Of a stretch of 43,512 nucleotides of DNA, positions 42,001 through 43,512 are shown piece by piece. This stretch comes from Fimihabitans intestinipullorum (GTDB lineage: Bacteria; Bacillota_I; Bacilli_A; RF39; UBA660). The first letter of the stretch is position 1; the number at the start of each line of letters is the position of its first letter. Made by a program: the position numbers and the translations under genes. The stretch lies in contig DVML01000020.1 in assembly GCA_018714965.1 (NCBI GenBank), forward strand, positions 1-43,512, read 5' to 3'. The notes under the pieces were generated by a model. The model ran no database searches. It saw nothing but the letters and a program-made list of their open reading frames with translations, and had not been told where the DNA came from.

Positions 42001-42265
42001 CAAGTGCGACATGCGGACAATATACATCCTGATTAAAATGTTCACAATCACATTGAATCGCTTTGATATTTCTCTTTTTATCAATCGTAATGTGAACAAT
42101 CGCCTTCTCTTTCGCAGAATATAAAAATTCTAAAACAGCTTCCTTTTTTTCATTTAATTGATATCCGCGATAAGACAAATTTGTCTCCAACATTTCTAAA
42201 GAGGCGATATAATTTTTCATTCCTACTACTTTTACAATATCCTCTACTCGTACAAGCTTCGACAT
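39062..42265 (-). CDS. SWIM zinc-finger SNF2-family helicase
   Basis: A 1067-residue protein. An N-terminal SWIM finger is present (Cys72, Cys74, Cys83, His85 in QCDCEHFNQDVYCPHVALAI), followed by a long region of about 500 residues typical of bacterial SNF2 relatives. The SNF2 motor comes next: DEMGLGKSLQT near residue 635, LIDEAQSIKN (motif II, with Gln in place of His) and LTGTPIENS. The C-terminal RecA lobe has LKAGGTGLNLTSADVVIHLDPWWNPQVENQATDRSHRIGQ. It should use ATP to translocate on double-stranded DNA; the biological role in Firmicutes is unclear. AAAGGAGG precedes the ATG. It appears as a single-gene unit. Confidence 0.93.
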   Translation of the reverse strand: MSKLVRVEDIVKVVGMKNYIASLEMLETNLSYRGYQLNEKKEAVLEFLYSAKEKAIVHITIDKKRNIKAIQCDCEHFNQDVYCPHVALAIKYLFSDETLVNHLIQRLNKEQDDGFNRLLFMAMKEEKIKKPLRISLGLKQIDRYEPFIYELQVRVGDRKEYLLKRQLEEFITSYGKEDVVIPIGKEFTYDSKEYTVAKQDEPVMEFLKMYVDSQMISKAFYTYARREISSITISKSTLSHVLGLCKNRKFYVDQLGKKTVCDGISDQFHLDASLLDENAKVRLSMEYGDIVPLTEDYEYILSDGICYRLGKDERKLLRLLVRNHKKTVLLTEQDLPSFVDHVLPKVLKFDEHMKIAPSLQDRFQIGEWVPRLYFEKRKKEIVAHIHLKDHKEEFDIYKKDENRYYVYSHRMVEEIESLLVHYGFRRVKDEFVLKDEEAVIYFIERGMYVISEQYDTMIESSLKKMKVNRKTKVESSFRIGQDRILNYEFQLEGVEQEDFSNVLEALAKKKKYVQLKSGDYLDLEQEALEEFDQVYQSLGFSNYDPKGKLPIYECVRLLEMGRHQLGTLSLDDSVEKYMEEFKTYKDQKVKFTKEESILRDYQMTGVKWMLMIAHLGFGGILADEMGLGKSLQTIVYIKHRLKEDPKRKFLIVVPTSLVYNWQNEWEKFAPHIHYEVIHETKEKRQKKLEHLEDCQVVITSYGTLRNDIDFYRDVCFDTCLIDEAQSIKNVGSETTMAVKQVVANTKFALTGTPIENSVLELWSIFDYLMPGFLGDLPSFKERYQIKNLEESAEALDELRSLISPFILRRRKCDVLKDLPAKIENNVYVELSDEQKALYVQTLEETKLKIEEAVADSGFQKNQFLILSLLMKLRQICIDPRLLFEGGCIGSKMETVIDLVSQIKENGHKILLFSQFPSALKLLIPKLEEKGISYAYLDGQTKSKERMRLVENFQKNDETVFLISLKAGGTGLNLTSADVVIHLDPWWNPQVENQATDRSHRIGQKNVVEVIKLITKGTIEERIVELQRRKSELSARLIDQGTETADTMLTKLSEEDLWSLLGGTESKF

Positions 42266-42336
42266 GAACTTGCCTCCTTTGCCATCTATCAGTATATCAG
42301 ATAATATGCATTATGTACAGGAATTGTCAGTGAAAA

Positions 42337-42363
42337 TAAAAAAGAAATGATTTGATTCACTTC
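42337..42363 (-). terminator. terminator of the hypothetical gene
   Basis: Minus strand GAAGTGA / TCATTTC (one wobble), loop of 6, followed by TTTTTTA, shortly after the stop. Confidence 0.65.
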
Positions 42364-42370
42364 TCTTTCC

Positions 42371-42850
42371 TTATGCTTTTTGAATAATATATGGATCTTG
42401 ATTTTTAGCAGAAACTTCAATTTTTTTCGCTTCTTCTAATGGTTTATAAGATTCTAAAAAATCGCGATAGAATGATACGAAATGTTTTCCATGGTAACAC
42501 ACCTGCGAACCATTTTCAAATACGATCTCTAAATCTTTATATTTTTCATCTTTATATAAATGAACTTCTAATATCTTTTGATTTTGCATCACAGAATCAA
42601 TCTGTCCCTGAATCATAGGACTTAAGTCAAAGTTTGGAGTTTTCTCGGCTTGACGCAAAATTTCTTTATCGTTCGTATAATCATATCGATACGTAAACTT
42701 CTTCTTTTGATTATAATAACAACTCACGCGCACCTGATACATACAATCGTGAATTGAAATTGGTTCTGAGTAGTTTGCTTCGTCTCGGAAATCTCGAAAT
42801 TCTATTCTCTTGCATTCATCATATAACCCTGGTATCATCTTTCCGTCCAT
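42371..42850 (-). CDS. hypothetical protein
   Basis: A 159-residue soluble protein, MDGKMIPGLYDECKR..., with no helix for a membrane and no motif I recognise. It is acidic and basic in alternation, with several Tyr/His (YHGKHFVSFYRDFLESYKP). ATG 42848-42850 lies six bases after AGAGGTG; a GTG start nine bases earlier would be inside that site. It has its own terminator, so it is probably a single-gene unit between SNF2 and the tRNA. Confidence 0.75.
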   Translation of the reverse strand: MDGKMIPGLYDECKRIEFRDFRDEANYSEPISIHDCMYQVRVSCYYNQKKKFTYRYDYTNDKEILRQAEKTPNFDLSPMIQGQIDSVMQNQKILEVHLYKDEKYKDLEIVFENGSQVCYHGKHFVSFYRDFLESYKPLEEAKKIEVSAKNQDPYIIQKA

Positions 42851-42943
42851 ACTACTCACCTCTTGTTTTGTGTGCTATTATACAAGAAACACATCAAAAA
42901 TACAAGGATATTTTTATGGCAATTATTGAGAAAATAATTCTAC

Positions 42944-42971
42944 TAGACAATCGATCATAATATGATATAAT
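42944..42971 (+). promoter_or_regulatory. promoter of the tRNA-Thr gene
   Basis: TAGACA (42944-42949), 16-nt spacer, TATAAT (42966-42971), ten bases before the tRNA. Confidence 0.7.
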
Positions 42972-42981
42972 AAACATGTAT

Positions 42982-43055
42982 GCCGATTTAGTTTAGTGGT
43001 AAAACAGATGCATGGTAAGCATCCGAGGACTGTTCAATTCAGTCATTCGGCACCA
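42982..43055 (+). tRNA. tRNA-Thr(GGU), CCA encoded
   Basis: A 74-nt cloverleaf. Acceptor GCCGATT / ATTCGGC has one T-T mismatch at pair 6-67. The D arm GTTT...AAAC has loop AGTGGTA, and the anticodon stem GATGC / GCATC holds loop ATGGTAA, reading anticodon GGT for threonine. The T arm is GACTG-TTCAATT-CAGTC. Discriminator A and CCA follow. Its short D arm resembles that of tRNA-Gly. The G1-C72 and C2-G71 pairs fit threonine identity. Confidence 0.9.
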
Positions 43056-43220
43056 GATTGGTAGTTAAGCAACTTAGCAAAAGTTGTTCTCATATTACTA
43101 TGGATATGTCAAGGAAACTTGCATAGAAGAAGTACAAGTAACATTCAATATTGCAAAGCAGAACGTTACTTAATAATTTATGGAGCACTTAATTCAAAGT
43201 TTAAATTAGGTGCTCTTTTA
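43056..43220 (+). ncRNA. structured RNA trailer after tRNA-Thr
   Basis: Between the tRNA and the next terminator there are about 165 nt with no coding frame and three hairpins: GCAACTT / AAGTTGT at 43069-43087, AAGTAAC / GTTACTT at 43136-43171, and the terminator at 43183-43215. The tRNA promoter is the only clear one. It may be merely a long trailer, removed during tRNA maturation, or a small RNA released by it. Confidence 0.4.
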
Positions 43221-43222
43221 TT
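43183..43222 (+). terminator. terminator of the tRNA-Thr transcript
   Basis: GAGCACTTAATT / AATTAGGTGCTC, 12 bp with one wobble and a 9-nt loop, then TTTTATTTTG. Confidence 0.9.
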
Positions 43223-43339
43223 TTGAAATCACAAAAAGTAATGCCATAAGAAAACGGATAATAACAATGCGAAATAAAATCAAAAAGTCTTTATTACACA
43301 CACATCACCCCTCATCTGTAAAGATAAAGGTGGCATCAC

Positions 43340-43512
43340 ATTATGAAACGTTTCTGAATATATTTATAACAAACATTTGTTGATAATTTGTCAAATCAAG
43401 TGCAACACTTGCTTAGAACTTCTGTTATAACTTCATTTGGGGTTTTATAACCAATACATTTTCTAGGCCTATTATTAATTAGGTCTAGTTTTTCTTTTAA
43501 TTCATCATTATT
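43340..43512. mobile_element. IS30-family insertion sequence, partial
   Basis: The element containing the transposase fragment. Its left boundary is not resolved: no clear terminal inverted repeat or target duplication can be assigned with the other end missing, so the start is approximate. Confidence 0.55.
43396..43512 (-). CDS. IS30-family transposase, C-terminal part
   Basis: An open frame runs off the right edge; the 38 visible residues are the C-terminus. LDLINNRPRKCIGYKTPNEV is the characteristic end of IS30-family transposases (LNNRPRK.LGYKTP.E). The DDE catalytic residues lie outside the window. The stop codon lies in a small palindrome (CAAGTG-CAA-CACTTG, 43397-43411), and the end of the element is probably within the next 20-40 bases to the left. 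I see no gene between 43221 and 43395. Confidence 0.85.
   Translation of the reverse strand, partial: NNDELKEKLDLINNRPRKCIGYKTPNEVITEVLSKCCT

Overview
The window is a low-GC, gene-dense Bacillota chromosome segment, with nearly all genes on the minus strand. UGA is used as an ordinary stop (for example at the end of pgi). The genes for SpoIIGA, pro-sigma-E, sigma-G, SirA and a YmxH/YlmC protein point to an endospore former in or near the Bacilli/Erysipelotrichia lineages. The murG-murB-divIB-ftsA-ftsZ, spoIIGA-sigE-sigG, lspA-rluD and tkt-sirA-yneF neighbourhoods all recall Bacillus-type gene order. I cannot name the species from sequence alone.

Layout, left to right. 1-950: the end of a membrane protein gene, then a type III toxin-antitoxin remnant. 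It has a three-unit repeat RNA and a terminator, followed by a ToxN/AbiQ-like toxin that has lost its middle. 950-6300: a Nudix hydrolase, murF, a peptidase C26 glutamine amidotransferase, yneF, sirA and tkt. 6360-7350: lexA and a divergent 48-residue membrane peptide, with four LexA boxes between them. 7340-12660: lspA-rluD-rhomboid, an ApbE-like protein, a GT4 glycolipid glycosyltransferase and a PAP2-like membrane protein. 12700-17350: a sporulation block (ymxH, sigG, sigE, spoIIGA) interrupted by pgi and a thioredoxin-fold lipoprotein without cysteines in its active-site loop.

17.4-25.8 kb: an AT-richer block that looks foreign. It has a tight five-gene minus-strand operon under a near-consensus promoter: a kinase/GT2/unknown-domain fusion, an APH-fold kinase, a radical SAM protein, a Nudix hydrolase and a YgjV-like membrane protein. 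A divergent helD gene and gene debris accompany it. The block sits between spoIIGA and the ftsZ side of what is otherwise a division and sporulation region. Its product is not predictable from sequence, and it is the best candidate here for an undescribed pathway.

25.8-33.4 kb: a Nudix hydrolase and a GNAT acetyltransferase, ftsZ, ftsA, divIB, murB, murG and a PdaC-like peptidoglycan deacetylase. 33.5-39.05 kb: a response regulator/sensor kinase pair and an ABC transporter operon led by a 37-residue membrane peptide. Both operons carry a closely similar 16-bp site, so the regulator probably controls its own operon and the transporter. 39-43.5 kb: a SWIM/SNF2 helicase, a hypothetical protein, and a tRNA-Thr(GGU) followed by a structured RNA trailer ending in a strong terminator. 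The window ends in the C-terminal part of an IS30-family transposase.
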